Shown one piece after another: positions 51,357-60,410 of a stretch of 64,000 bases of DNA. This stretch comes from Aldehydirespirator sp963667505 (GTDB lineage: Bacteria > Actinomycetota > Acidimicrobiia > Acidimicrobiales > Aldehydirespiratoraceae). The notes beneath the pieces were generated by a model. The model saw nothing but the letters and a program-made list of their open reading frames with translations. It made no database searches and was not told the DNA's origin. The translations under genes were made by a program, and so were the position numbers. Location of the stretch: positions 2,852,001 through 2,916,000 of the forward strand of contig OY763490.2 of assembly GCA_963667505.2 (NCBI GenBank), read 5' to 3'. Positions within the stretch are counted from its first letter, which is position 1, and each line of letters opens with the position of its first letter.

Positions 51357-53591
51357 ATGACGGGCGCCGCAGACCCGACAGGCCGACCCGCACTCGTCTG
51401 CCGTGCGGCTCGGCCTGCGCCGAGGACTCCGGTGGGCGCCTCGGAGGCGAGCCTCTCGGGTGCGGTGCTGGAGCGGCTCGGCCTGGCGCCGGGCGGGGCG
51501 GTGGCCCTGCACAACGGCGACCATGCAGCGTGGGCCGTCGCCCGGGCCCATGCCGACGGCGGCGGCAACAACGGCAGCGACTGGGACGGCGACGGCCGCG
51601 GCGGCAGCGACGAGCGGCTTGTGCGGCTGGGCCGGATGCTGTGGCCGCAGCTGGCGGTGCGCCCCGGCGAGCCAGTGTCGGTGGAAGCGGTCGGAGTTCT
51701 GCCCGCGGCGGAGAAGGCCCGCATCACTCCGCCCTACAACCTGACCTTCAACCTGCACCAGCGGCTGCTGGAGCGCCTGCGCGACGACGGCACTCCGCTG
51801 TATCCGGGAAATCGGGTGCTGGCGGAGATCTATCCGGGCGGCGCGGGGATGCTGGTGCGGGTCGACCTGGCGTCGCCGTCGCCGTCGATCATGGCCGACA
51901 GCACGGAGGTGGAACTGCACCGAGCCGACGTGAGCGTGTCGGAGCGGGTGGTCACCCTGGCCGACGTGGGCGGCTGCGATCCGATCATCCGGCGGCTGCG
52001 CGAGCTGGTGGAACTGCCGCTGCTGCGGCCCGCGTTCTACCGGCGTCTGGGGGTGCGTCCCCCCAAGGGAGTGCTGCTGCACGGCCCGCCCGGCACGGGC
52101 AAGACGCTCATCTGCAAGGCGCTGGCCAACGAGCTGGGCGTCACCGCCTACCGGATGTCGGCCACCGAGCTGGTGGGCAGCGTGCAGGGCGAGACCGAGG
52201 CCAACCTGCGGCTGCTGTTCTCGCGGGCGCTGGCCCACGCCCCGTCGCTGATGATGATCGACGAGTTCGACGTGATCGCCACCAACCGGGAGCGCCTGGC
52301 GTCGCAGAGCGACGTGCGGGCGGCAAGCCAGCTGCTGACGCTGATGGACGGGCTGGAGGAGGTGGACGGCTTGATCCTGATGGCCACGACCAACCGCATC
52401 CAGGCCATAGACCCAGCGTTTCGCCGACCCGGACGATTCGAGGAGGAGATCTTCCTGGGGCCGCCCGGCGAGACGGCTAGGGCTGAGATCCTGTCGATCC
52501 ACACCCGAGAAATGCCGCTGACCACCGAGGCCCATGAGGCCATCGCCGCCGTGGCGGGCGAGACGGGCGGGTTTGTGGGCGCCGACCTCATGCACTTGGC
52601 CCGCTCGGCCGGCCTGGCCGCCGCCGACCGGCTGGGGTCGGGACGAGCCGGCTTCGAACTGGCCGACTCGCTGGAAGGCACAGAGTTGGCGGTGGAGCGC
52701 CGCGACCTCGAAGCGGCGCTGAAGACAGTGAGGCCCAGCGTGCTGCGCGACGTGGTGACTCGCACCGAGCGGATCGCCTGGGACCAGATCGTGGGCCTCG
52801 GCGAGTTGAAGGAGCGTCTTTGGGAACTGGGTCGCCGCGCCATCGAAGGGGCTGCGAGCTTCGCGGCCGGCGCACCGGACCCGACGGCCGGACCGATCGC
52901 GGCCGTACCTTACGGGACCGTCGCCGATGCAGACCCGGCCGACAGTTCTGTGCCGCAGTCTGCCCAAGGGCTGCTGCTGCACGGGCCGCCCGGATCGGGC
53001 AAGAGCGCGCTGGTGCATGCCTTGGCCTCCGAGTTGGGCGTGAACTTCGTGGCCATCGAGGGCAGCAAGGTGTACAACCAGTGGCTGGGCGAGTCCGAGG
53101 AGGCTGTGCGGGCGCTGTTCCGGCGGGCGGCCGAGGCCCGTCCGTCGCTGGTGCTGCTCGACCACCTCGACGCCCTGGCCCCGGTGCGGGCGGGCGAGAG
53201 CGGGGAGCGCACCGACGAGCGGGTCGTCTCGGCGCTGCTGGCGTCGCTCGACGACGTGCTGGCGGGGGGTCAGGTGTTGGTGGTGGGCGCGTCCAACCGT
53301 CCCGAACTGATCGACCCGGCAGTGCTGCGCTCGGGCCGCCTAGGCGTGCACCTGGAGGTGCCCAACCCCGGCAAGGCCAGGCGGGGGGCCCTGATCGGGT
53401 CGCTGGCCGCCGCTCACGGGCTCGAGCTCGACGCGGACTTGTCCGCCGAGTTGGCCGACAGCACCGACGGCTGGAGCGCGGCCGACATCCTGATGCTGGC
53501 CGGCGAGGCCGCGAGCCGGGCCGCCCTGGAGGATCGCCCGCTGCGCTTCGACGACCTGGCCGACGCCCTGCCCGCCCTCGCCCGACTGTAA
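51357..53591 (+). CDS. Tandem AAA ATPase (CDC48/p97-like) with altered D2 Walker B
   Basis: A 744-residue protein. Residues 1-~195 resemble a CDC48-N-like region with a Gly/Asp-rich insertion (~66-85). D1 has Walker A GPPGTGKT (243-250), Walker B MMIDEFD (E303) and Arg fingers in RRPGRFEEE. D2 has Walker A GPPGSGKS (543-550), but Walker B reads LVLLDHLD, so the catalytic Glu is His603; a ~35-residue Ala/Pro insertion precedes it. It should bind ATP in both rings, with hydrolysis mainly in D1. Such ATPases unfold proteins. It precedes the GGT-like gene by 74 bp. Confidence 0.92.
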   Translation: MTGAADPTGRPALVCRAARPAPRTPVGASEASLSGAVLERLGLAPGGAVALHNGDHAAWAVARAHADGGGNNGSDWDGDGRGGSDERLVRLGRMLWPQLAVRPGEPVSVEAVGVLPAAEKARITPPYNLTFNLHQRLLERLRDDGTPLYPGNRVLAEIYPGGAGMLVRVDLASPSPSIMADSTEVELHRADVSVSERVVTLADVGGCDPIIRRLRELVELPLLRPAFYRRLGVRPPKGVLLHGPPGTGKTLICKALANELGVTAYRMSATELVGSVQGETEANLRLLFSRALAHAPSLMMIDEFDVIATNRERLASQSDVRAASQLLTLMDGLEEVDGLILMATTNRIQAIDPAFRRPGRFEEEIFLGPPGETARAEILSIHTREMPLTTEAHEAIAAVAGETGGFVGADLMHLARSAGLAAADRLGSGRAGFELADSLEGTELAVERRDLEAALKTVRPSVLRDVVTRTERIAWDQIVGLGELKERLWELGRRAIEGAASFAAGAPDPTAGPIAAVPYGTVADADPADSSVPQSAQGLLLHGPPGSGKSALVHALASELGVNFVAIEGSKVYNQWLGESEEAVRALFRRAAEARPSLVLLDHLDALAPVRAGESGERTDERVVSALLASLDDVLAGGQVLVVGASNRPELIDPAVLRSGRLGVHLEVPNPGKARRGALIGSLAAAHGLELDADLSAELADSTDGWSAADILMLAGEAASRAALEDRPLRFDDLADALPALARL

Positions 53592-53665
53592 GAGACTCGC
53601 CGCCAAATTGAGGCGAGAATTGTGTCTATACCGCCCATAACCGCATCAATTTCGGTCAAGGCCCG

Positions 53666-55267
53666 ATGACCCTCTCGGCTTCAGGGTCGGCGGGGGTCGC
53701 CAGCGGGCACCCGCTTGCCACCGAGGCTGGCATCGCAGCGTTGCAGGCCGGCGGCACTGCGGTCGATGCCGCGCTGGCTGGGGCGTTCACCCAGTGGGTG
53801 GTCAACGCCCCGCAGTGCGGACCCGGCGGCGAGATGGTGACCCTGGTGGCGAGGGCGGGCACCGGCACGGCGCAAGGCAGCATCGCCAGGCGAACGTCGG
53901 GTGAGGAACGGGCAGACCGTTCCGCCGACGACGCACGAGGCAACGCCGTCGTGTACGGCGGCTGGTCGCGGGCACCGATGGCTATCGAAGACCGCGAGGC
54001 GTCGGGCGAGGCGGACGCTGCTGGACGGGGCTGGCCCGCCACCAGCGGGCCTCGCAACGCGGTGGTGCCGGGCTCGCTGCGGGGCGCCGACGCGGTATGG
54101 CGAGCCCACGGACGCTTGGGGTGGGGAGACCTGTTCGGGGGCGCCCTCGCGGCCGCGGCAGGCCACACGGTGACCAGGCGGATGTCGGCGTTCTACAAGC
54201 GGGTGGAGGACCGGGGCCATGTCCAGGCCTTGGGGCGAACCCTCGGCACCGACGAGGCCCCCGTCGAGGGCGCCGAGATTCGCCTGCCCGCGCTGGCGGC
54301 CACGCTCGAGGCGGTGGCTGCCCACGGAGCGGACGTGTTCTATCGCGGCTCGCTGTCCGACCGCCTGGTGGCCGCAGCTGTATCCGAGGGCGCACTGCTG
54401 CGCCACGACGACCTGGCCGCCGTGCGGGCCATCGTTGAACCGGCGATGCGCTTCGACCTCGACGACATCGTCGTGTGGGTGCCCGGCGCGCCCAGCCAGG
54501 CGCCGATCACACCCGCTCTGCTGGCCGCGGTGGAACCGGGAGTCGACCCGGTGTCCCGACAGTTCGCCGAGGCGGCGGCCCCGCTCGTCGAGCAGCGACT
54601 GACAGAGTTCTGCGCCCGCGGCCCGGCCCCACTGTCAGGCACGGCCGTCTCGACGGCGGTGGACTCTGCCGGCATGTCGGCCACGGTGGTGCACAGCCTG
54701 GCCGGGGTGCAGTTCGGCACCGGCTGGGTGGCGGGCGACACCGGCGTGGCCTTGAGCAACCGGGTGGGCACCGCGCTGTCGGAGCGGCGGGACCTGCCGG
54801 GCTGCAACCCCCGTCCCGGCGCGGTGCTGCCCCACACGCTCAGCGCCGCCCACGTACGGCTTCGGGCCCGGCCCACGGCCACCAGCGCGGCCGCGGGAGG
54901 CGAACGCTGGATGACGGTGGCCACCCCGGGGGGCGACCGGCAGGTGCAGTGGCTGGCCCAAGCCGTGCAGCGCTTCCGGCTGGGTGTCGAGGCGGCTGAT
55001 ATCACGGCCGGACCCCGCTGGTTCGTGTGCCCCACGGGCGACCGGTTCGGCGTGCCCGCGGGCATAGGCGAGCCGTGGTACGCGTTCGCCGAGCCCGGCA
55101 TCGAATGGCGCGACGACGAGCGTCTCGCCGGCTACGAAGTGCGGCCGGTAGACGACGTGGGCGGCGGGCTGCAACTGGTGGCCGCCACGGACTCCGAGCA
55201 GGGACGAACCGGCAGCGTGGAAGTCGCCAGCGATCCCCGCTCGGGGGGAGCGGCAGCCGCTCTCTGA
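53666..55267 (+). CDS. Gamma-glutamyltransferase-like Ntn hydrolase (divergent)
   Basis: A 533-residue GGT-family protein without a visible signal peptide. GHPLATEAGIAALQAGGTAVDAALA matches the N-terminal GGT block. The autocleavage/nucleophile site aligns at Thr326 in SGTAVSTAVDSAG (E. coli Thr391 context). FGTGWVAGDTGVALSNR and the C-terminal ASDPRSGG are conserved. The conserved TTH is changed to TAV, so maturation may be altered. ATG 53666 is the start. Family members are glutathione hydrolases or cephalosporin acylases; a cytoplasmic role fits the lack of an export signal. Confidence 0.82.
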   Translation: MTLSASGSAGVASGHPLATEAGIAALQAGGTAVDAALAGAFTQWVVNAPQCGPGGEMVTLVARAGTGTAQGSIARRTSGEERADRSADDARGNAVVYGGWSRAPMAIEDREASGEADAAGRGWPATSGPRNAVVPGSLRGADAVWRAHGRLGWGDLFGGALAAAAGHTVTRRMSAFYKRVEDRGHVQALGRTLGTDEAPVEGAEIRLPALAATLEAVAAHGADVFYRGSLSDRLVAAAVSEGALLRHDDLAAVRAIVEPAMRFDLDDIVVWVPGAPSQAPITPALLAAVEPGVDPVSRQFAEAAAPLVEQRLTEFCARGPAPLSGTAVSTAVDSAGMSATVVHSLAGVQFGTGWVAGDTGVALSNRVGTALSERRDLPGCNPRPGAVLPHTLSAAHVRLRARPTATSAAAGGERWMTVATPGGDRQVQWLAQAVQRFRLGVEAADITAGPRWFVCPTGDRFGVPAGIGEPWYAFAEPGIEWRDDERLAGYEVRPVDDVGGGLQLVAATDSEQGRTGSVEVASDPRSGGAAAAL

Positions 55268-55361
55268 CCCCGAGCGTCTAGCGCGCCAGTCCAAGCGGAG
55301 ACACGACCCGTCGGTTGACGGATCTAGGCCGTCGGCCCGTTGGGCGATGCGGGCTGTCGGT

Positions 55362-55371
55362 TGGTATACAG
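55362..55371. promoter_or_regulatory. GTATAC-centred site (candidate operator)
   Basis: TGGTATACAG lies 44 bp upstream of the acyl-CoA dehydrogenase start at 55415. It is the weakest of the four groups but keeps the GTATAC centre. Confidence 0.4.
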
Positions 55372-55414
55372 GCCGCTTCGCGGCTCGGCCACGCTCGCGC
55401 CGGAGGAGCAGCCC

Positions 55415-56557
55415 ATGTACGTCAATCTGACCTTCGCGGATCCCGACTGGCCCGCCTCCACCGTCTCGGCCATGTCGGACTTCGCGGCCGAGCACCGAGA
55501 AGAGCTGCGGTCGTGCCAACGCGAGGCCCGCTTTCCGGCGGAGATCTACTCGGCCATGGGCGAGCGGGGCTGGGTCGGACCGTTCACGCCGACAGACGAG
55601 GGCGGCAGCGGGCTGGGCGTGGCCGAGTACTGCCTGATCGAGGAGGAGGTCGGCCGTCTCGGGCTGGTGTCGCCCCAGATCTCGATCCAGGGCCAGCGCT
55701 GGCTGATCGACTGGGCGACCCCCGAGCAGCGCGAGCGCTACCTGTCCGGCATCGCCCGGGGCACGATGATCTTCTCGGAGTCGATCTCTGAGCCCGGCGT
55801 GGGCTCGTCCATGAAGCTGATGCGGACCACCGCCGAGCGCGACGGCGACGACTGGATCATCCACGGCGAGAAGACCCATGTGAACCTGGGCTGTGAGAGC
55901 CAGGTCACTCTGGTGTACGCCATCGCGCCCGAGGGGATCACCGCCTTCCTGGTGGACACCGACCTGCCCGGCGTGTCCACCCGGCACACCGACCCGATAG
56001 GGCTGCGGCTCATCCCGACCGCCGACGTGACGCTGGAGCATGTGCGGGTGCCGGCCGCGGCGGTGCTGGGCGAGGCCGGACGGGGGATGGACACGTTCTT
56101 CTCCACGTTCAACATGAGCCGGCTGGGCAATGCCTCGGAGCTGATCGGCTTCGGCCGGCGGGCGCTGGCCGACGCCATCGCCTACGGATCGGGCCGAGAG
56201 GTGGGCGACTCGGTGGTCACCGACTTCCAGGGCATTCAATGGACGGTGGCCGACTGCTACAGCGACCTGTACGGGGCGTCGCTGGCCCGCGACCACGCGG
56301 CCAATCTGCACGACGCGGGCGCGGACGTGGCGCTGGCCACCACGCTGGCCAAGAAGATGGCCATCAGTGCGTCGGAGCACGCCGTCAACGAGGCGTTCGC
56401 GCTGACCGGGGGCCACGGGCTGTACACCGACACCGACTACGGCCAGCTGCTGCACGACATGAAGGTGCTGAGGGTGGCCGGAGGCTCGCTGGAGGTGCTG
56501 CGCAACTACGTCGCCCGCCGGGTGCTGCGGGCCGACAACTACGAGGGCCTCGGTTGA
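55415..56557 (+). CDS. Acyl-CoA dehydrogenase family protein
   Basis: A 380-residue acyl-CoA dehydrogenase. FSESISEPGVGSS, WIIHGEKTHVNLG and GGHGLYTDTDYGQLLHDMKVLRVAGGS are the flavin and C-terminal motifs. ATG 55415 has GGAGGAG six bases upstream. It is not close to the 422-residue pair. It leads a run of CoA ligase, amidohydrolase, IPMDH-like and OCD-like genes. Confidence 0.92.
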   Translation: MYVNLTFADPDWPASTVSAMSDFAAEHREELRSCQREARFPAEIYSAMGERGWVGPFTPTDEGGSGLGVAEYCLIEEEVGRLGLVSPQISIQGQRWLIDWATPEQRERYLSGIARGTMIFSESISEPGVGSSMKLMRTTAERDGDDWIIHGEKTHVNLGCESQVTLVYAIAPEGITAFLVDTDLPGVSTRHTDPIGLRLIPTADVTLEHVRVPAAAVLGEAGRGMDTFFSTFNMSRLGNASELIGFGRRALADAIAYGSGREVGDSVVTDFQGIQWTVADCYSDLYGASLARDHAANLHDAGADVALATTLAKKMAISASEHAVNEAFALTGGHGLYTDTDYGQLLHDMKVLRVAGGSLEVLRNYVARRVLRADNYEGLG

Positions 56558-56579
56558 GCCCATCACCGCCCCCGCCGGG

Positions 56580-56700
56580 GAATTGGCAGCAGAGAACGCC
56601 CAAAACGGCACCCACCGCTGCCAACTCCCACAGACGCCCCAAGCACGCCGCGAACTGGCCGCAGAGAACGCTCAAACCGGCACCCACCGCTGCCAATCCC
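56580..56700 (+). repeat. Two ~49-bp repeats with inverted ends in an intergenic region
   Basis: Copies at 56580-56629 and 56652-56700 (offset 72 bp) share most bases. The first is bounded by the perfect inverted repeat TTGGCAGC/GCTGCCAA, so it could fold as a long hairpin. The element lies between the acyl-CoA dehydrogenase and CoA ligase genes. It looks like a REP- or MITE-like extragenic element. Confidence 0.6.
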
Positions 56701-56723
56701 GTGGGCGGAGTGAGGACATAGGC

Positions 56724-58412
56724 GTGAGGAACCTGGCTGAGCTGGTTTGCGACCGGGCGGGGCGCAGACCCGGCGCCCGCTTTGGGATAGCCGGCGGTCG
56801 TGTGCCGACGCTGGGGCAGGCCGTCGGGCAGGCCCTGGGCGCGACAGGCACGCTGGAAGAAGCCGGAGCCGGTCTGGGCCAGCGGGTGGCGCTGATCGGC
56901 ACCACGTCGAACTCCTACCTCAGAGCCTGGCTGGCTCTGGTGCTGGCAGGGGCCGAGGTCGCGCTGGTGAACCCCGACTACCCCGACGAGTTGCTGGCCG
57001 AGATGCTGGCGCAACTGTCGCCCGACGCCGTGCTGTGGGTGGGCCGTGAAGCCTCGTCCTCGGTGGCGCCCGGCGCGGTTCACCTGGATGGGAGCGATCT
57101 CGACCGGGGCGCGCTGCGACTTGGACTCGGCACGAGTTCCGAGATCCGGCTGAGTCCGGGGCCAGACCGGCTTGCCGAGGGGCCGGAGCCGAGGAAACCG
57201 GACGTCACGGAGGCGCTGGAGGCACTAGCCGACGCGCCGGGGCTCGGGCGGGGACGATTCGATGTGGCCGGGTGGATGCACACGTCGGGAACCACCGGCG
57301 TGCCCAAGTTCTGCGAGCAGACCCACGAGTATTTCCTGCGCCTGGGCCGGTTCATAGCGGACTCAATGTGCTTGTCGGGGGCCGACACGGTGCTGGCGCC
57401 GCTGCCCATGTTCCACATCAACCCGCTCGGATACGGAGTGGTCGGCGGGCTGACGGGAGGCGCCGAGGTGCTAGGGGTTGAGCGCTTCTCAGCCAGCGGC
57501 TTCTGGCCACTGGTGCGAGAGACCGGCACCACGGTGATGATCCTGCACGCTCCGCCGGTGGAGATCCTCAAGCGGGCCACCACCGCGGCCGACGCGGCAG
57601 GCCACCGGGTGAGCCGGGTGTTCTTCGCCGATGCGCACTTCCTGGAGACGTTCGGCGTGCCGCTGGGCTTCTCGGCCTACGGCTCCACCGAGGCCGGCGG
57701 GCTGAGCCACATCTGGACGTGGAGGCAGGGCGAGCGGCCCGCCATGGCCGAAGGCATGTCCCGCTACGGCGGCCGGTCCCGCCACGAGGTGCAGTGGCGG
57801 GTCGATGACGCCGACCCCGCCGCGAGCGACGACGCTGTCGGCCTCGCGAAGAACCGCCACGGCCCCATGGGCGTCACCGTCGCCGACACCGGCACCAGCG
57901 GCGGCACTGGCGGCGGCTCGGGTGCGGGCGAGATCCTGGTCCGGGCCGACCGGCCAGGCGTGCTGTTCTCCGGCTACCGGCGCGCCGAAGGACTGGACCG
58001 ACCCTTTGACGACGACGGTTGGTTCGCCACCGGCGACCTGGGCCGGGTGGACGATGCCGGGAACCTGGTGTTCATCGAGCGGGCCAGCGAGTCGATCCGG
58101 GTCAAGGGCGAGTTCGTGCCCATCGGCTACGTGGAGCAGCGCTTCGCGTCGGTGGACGGCATCGACGACATGGCGGTATGGCGCCGCGACAGCGACTTGG
58201 TGGACGACGAGGTCGTGCTGTACGTCACCGGCGAGTCCATCCCGGTCGAAGGGATACGGGCGGTGAGCGACGGGCTTCCACCGTTCATGCGACCAGCCGT
58301 CGCGGCCAGGGTGGCCGAGATCCCCCGCGACTCCGGTGTGGGCAAGGTGCGGCGAAGGCTGCTCGCCAACGCAACCGTGATCGAATGGGCCGACCTGGGA
58401 GCAGACCGATGA
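56724..58412 (+). CDS. AMP-dependent acyl-CoA synthetase/ligase
   Basis: A 562-residue ANL enzyme with MHTSGTTGVPKF (~183-194), YGSTEAGG, a FDDDGWFATGDLGRVDDAGN segment and C-terminal VGKVRRRLL with the catalytic Lys. A Gly/Ser/Thr-rich insertion (TGTSGGTGGGSGAG) sits before the hinge. GTG 56724 has GAGG upstream; the longer frame reads through the intergenic repeats. Its stop overlaps the next start as ATGA. Confidence 0.9.
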   Translation: MRNLAELVCDRAGRRPGARFGIAGGRVPTLGQAVGQALGATGTLEEAGAGLGQRVALIGTTSNSYLRAWLALVLAGAEVALVNPDYPDELLAEMLAQLSPDAVLWVGREASSSVAPGAVHLDGSDLDRGALRLGLGTSSEIRLSPGPDRLAEGPEPRKPDVTEALEALADAPGLGRGRFDVAGWMHTSGTTGVPKFCEQTHEYFLRLGRFIADSMCLSGADTVLAPLPMFHINPLGYGVVGGLTGGAEVLGVERFSASGFWPLVRETGTTVMILHAPPVEILKRATTAADAAGHRVSRVFFADAHFLETFGVPLGFSAYGSTEAGGLSHIWTWRQGERPAMAEGMSRYGGRSRHEVQWRVDDADPAASDDAVGLAKNRHGPMGVTVADTGTSGGTGGGSGAGEILVRADRPGVLFSGYRRAEGLDRPFDDDGWFATGDLGRVDDAGNLVFIERASESIRVKGEFVPIGYVEQRFASVDGIDDMAVWRRDSDLVDDEVVLYVTGESIPVEGIRAVSDGLPPFMRPAVAARVAEIPRDSGVGKVRRRLLANATVIEWADLGADR

Positions 58413-59224
58413 TCGAGGGGATGGTCGACTTCCATGTGCATTCGGCCCCGAGCCTGGCTCCGCGCCACAGCCACGATCCTCACACCCTGGAGGAGGCTCG
58501 GGCCGCGGGAGTGTCAAAGTTCGTGCTGAAGGCCCACGAGGGATCCTCAGCCGAACGGGCCAAGCTGCTCGGCGACGAGGCCGTCGGGGGCGTGGTGCTC
58601 AACTCGCCGGTGGGCGGGGCCAATCCCGACGCGGTGGCCGTGGCCGCCGCCCTCGGGGCGAGAGTGGTGTGGCTGCCTACGATCTCGGCGCCGGCCCACA
58701 TCGCGGCCAGCCGCAACCCCGAACTCTCCGCCCATCGAGGCATCTCGTTCCGGGAGGTGCCGGTGGTGGAGGACGGCGCGGTCCGCCCGGAGTGGCTGGA
58801 CGTGATCGACGAGGTCGCCCGAGCCGACATGGTGCTGGCGTCCGGCCATCTCACCATGGACGAGGCCGTGGTGGCATTGGACACGGCCCGGCGCCGGGGA
58901 GTCCACCGGATGCTGGTCAACCATCCGGGCCTGACCTTCCTAGGGTGGCGCGACGAGCACCGAGAGCAGTTCCGGGCTCTGGGTGCGCACCTGGAGATCG
59001 GTGTGCTGGCCGATCTTCTGGCCAGCGAGTCCGGGCCGACGACCGAGGACTTGGTGGCGTCGTACCCGCACGAGCTGCTGGTGTTCGGCAGCGACCTGGG
59101 CCACCGGGACTTCCCGCCTATCGCCGAGGGGATAAGAGCCTGGGTCGAGCGCCTTGACCCGATCCTGGGCGATCGCGGGCTGGAGAAGGTGGCCCGAACG
59201 ACGGCCGAGGACATCCTGGCATGA
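58409..59224 (+). CDS. DUF6282-like amidohydrolase-superfamily protein
   Basis: A 271-residue TIM-barrel hydrolase. VDFHVHSAPSLAPRH gives the HxH metal site (~7-11), KAHEG carries a Lys/His pair, ASGHLTMDEAV a further His, and NHPGLTF and FGSDLGH complete the site. The function of this family is not established. ATG 58409 overlaps the ligase stop, and its own stop overlaps the IPMDH-like start. Confidence 0.85.
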   Translation: MIEGMVDFHVHSAPSLAPRHSHDPHTLEEARAAGVSKFVLKAHEGSSAERAKLLGDEAVGGVVLNSPVGGANPDAVAVAAALGARVVWLPTISAPAHIAASRNPELSAHRGISFREVPVVEDGAVRPEWLDVIDEVARADMVLASGHLTMDEAVVALDTARRRGVHRMLVNHPGLTFLGWRDEHREQFRALGAHLEIGVLADLLASESGPTTEDLVASYPHELLVFGSDLGHRDFPPIAEGIRAWVERLDPILGDRGLEKVARTTAEDILA

Positions 59225-60375
59225 CGCGCCGCCGTATCGCGGTGCTGCCTGGCGACGGGGTGGGCGCCGAGGTGCTGGCGGGCCCCACCGAGCTGCTGGA
59301 GGTCATCGCGGCCGCGGGACGCATCGAGTTGACCGGCCCGTGGCCGGTGGGGGCCTCGGCGTTCGGGGAGCTCGGCACCGGCCTGCCCGCCGACACGCTG
59401 GACGCCTGCGATGAGAGCGACGCCATGTTCTTCGGCGCGGCCGGCGAGCATCCAGGGGTCTCGCTGAAAGACTATCGCCCCGAGCACTCCATCATCGGGC
59501 TGCGCCAGCGCTACGACCTGAGGGTGAGCATCCGCAACATCGTCCGGGTCGACACCGGAACGGGCAGCGACAGCACGAGCGACGACGGAACGGGCGACGA
59601 CGGAACGGGCGACATCGGAGCGGGCAGCGAGAGCGCGGCGGCCCGGCCGTTGATTGTGCTGCGAAACCTGTTGGGCGGGGCCTACGGCGCGGCGTCCACC
59701 CGCATCGAGAGCGACGGGTCGAATCCGGCCTGCGACGAAGTAATCCTCACTCCCGCACAGATCGCCGAACTGGCCGAGATGGCCTGCGACCTAGTCGAGC
59801 AGGGTCTGGCATCGGGCATCGTGTCGGCGGACAAAGCCAACCTGATGGCAACCAGCCGACTGTGGCGCTCGATCACCGGCGAGGTCGCCGACGCCCGGGG
59901 AGTGCCGCTGCGTCACACCTACGTGGACCGCATGGCCTTCGAGCTGGCCCACGACGACGTGACCGCCGCCACCGTGGTGCTCACCGAGGGCATTTTCGGC
60001 GACATGCTCAGCGACTTGGCCGCAGGCAGGGCAGGGTCGATCGCGCTGTGCGGCTCGGCGAGCGTGAACCCGGGCCCGCCGGTGAAGGGCCGGTGCGTGG
60101 GCCTGTTCGAGCCGGTGCACGGCTCAGCGCCCCGCCACTATGGCGAGGGCCGGGTCAACCCCTCAGGGGCCTACTTGGCACTGGCCGCGCTGCTGGACTG
60201 GTTTCCCGAAACCGCCGAGCTCGGGCCGGCGGTCACCACCGCGCTGGCCGAGGCTCTCCGCGCCGGTCCGCTCACTTACGACCTGGCGCCCGCAGGAACC
60301 GAGCCGGCGAGCACCGAGGCCTTCGCGGCCGCGGTCAACGCCCGGGCCCTTCCGCGACTAAAGGAGCTGCTGTGA
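59221..60375 (+). CDS. Isopropylmalate/isocitrate dehydrogenase-family protein
   Basis: A 384-residue beta-decarboxylating dehydrogenase: LPGDGVGAEV, VSADKANLMATSRLWR with the catalytic Lys, EGIFGDMLSDLAA with metal-binding Asp, and LFEPVHGSAP. A low-complexity insertion of ~30 residues (TSDDGTGDDGTGDIGAG) disrupts a surface loop. In this catabolic context it more likely acts on a substituted malate or tartrate-like diol than in leucine synthesis. A mini-ORF follows at its stop. Confidence 0.88.
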   Translation: MTRRRIAVLPGDGVGAEVLAGPTELLEVIAAAGRIELTGPWPVGASAFGELGTGLPADTLDACDESDAMFFGAAGEHPGVSLKDYRPEHSIIGLRQRYDLRVSIRNIVRVDTGTGSDSTSDDGTGDDGTGDIGAGSESAAARPLIVLRNLLGGAYGAASTRIESDGSNPACDEVILTPAQIAELAEMACDLVEQGLASGIVSADKANLMATSRLWRSITGEVADARGVPLRHTYVDRMAFELAHDDVTAATVVLTEGIFGDMLSDLAAGRAGSIALCGSASVNPGPPVKGRCVGLFEPVHGSAPRHYGEGRVNPSGAYLALAALLDWFPETAELGPAVTTALAEALRAGPLTYDLAPAGTEPASTEAFAAAVNARALPRLKELL

Positions 60376-60410
60376 GCCCTGTCGTCCGCCTGACCGAGGA
60401 GCTGTTATGA
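60372..60410 (+). other. Overlapping 12-codon mini-ORF between IPMDH-like and OCD-like genes
   Basis: GTG 60372 overlaps the IPMDH-like stop (GTGA). The mini-ORF VSPVVRLTEELL ends at TGA 60408-60410, overlapping ATG 60407 of the next gene (ATGA). AGGAGCTG plus the stop/start is duplicated at a 35-bp offset. Confidence 0.65.

Noticed and set aside
59221..60375. Assignment as leuB of leucine biosynthesis
   Set aside because: No leuA, leuC or leuD is near, it sits in a catabolic operon, and it carries a low-complexity insertion; a malate/tartrate-type role is at least as likely.
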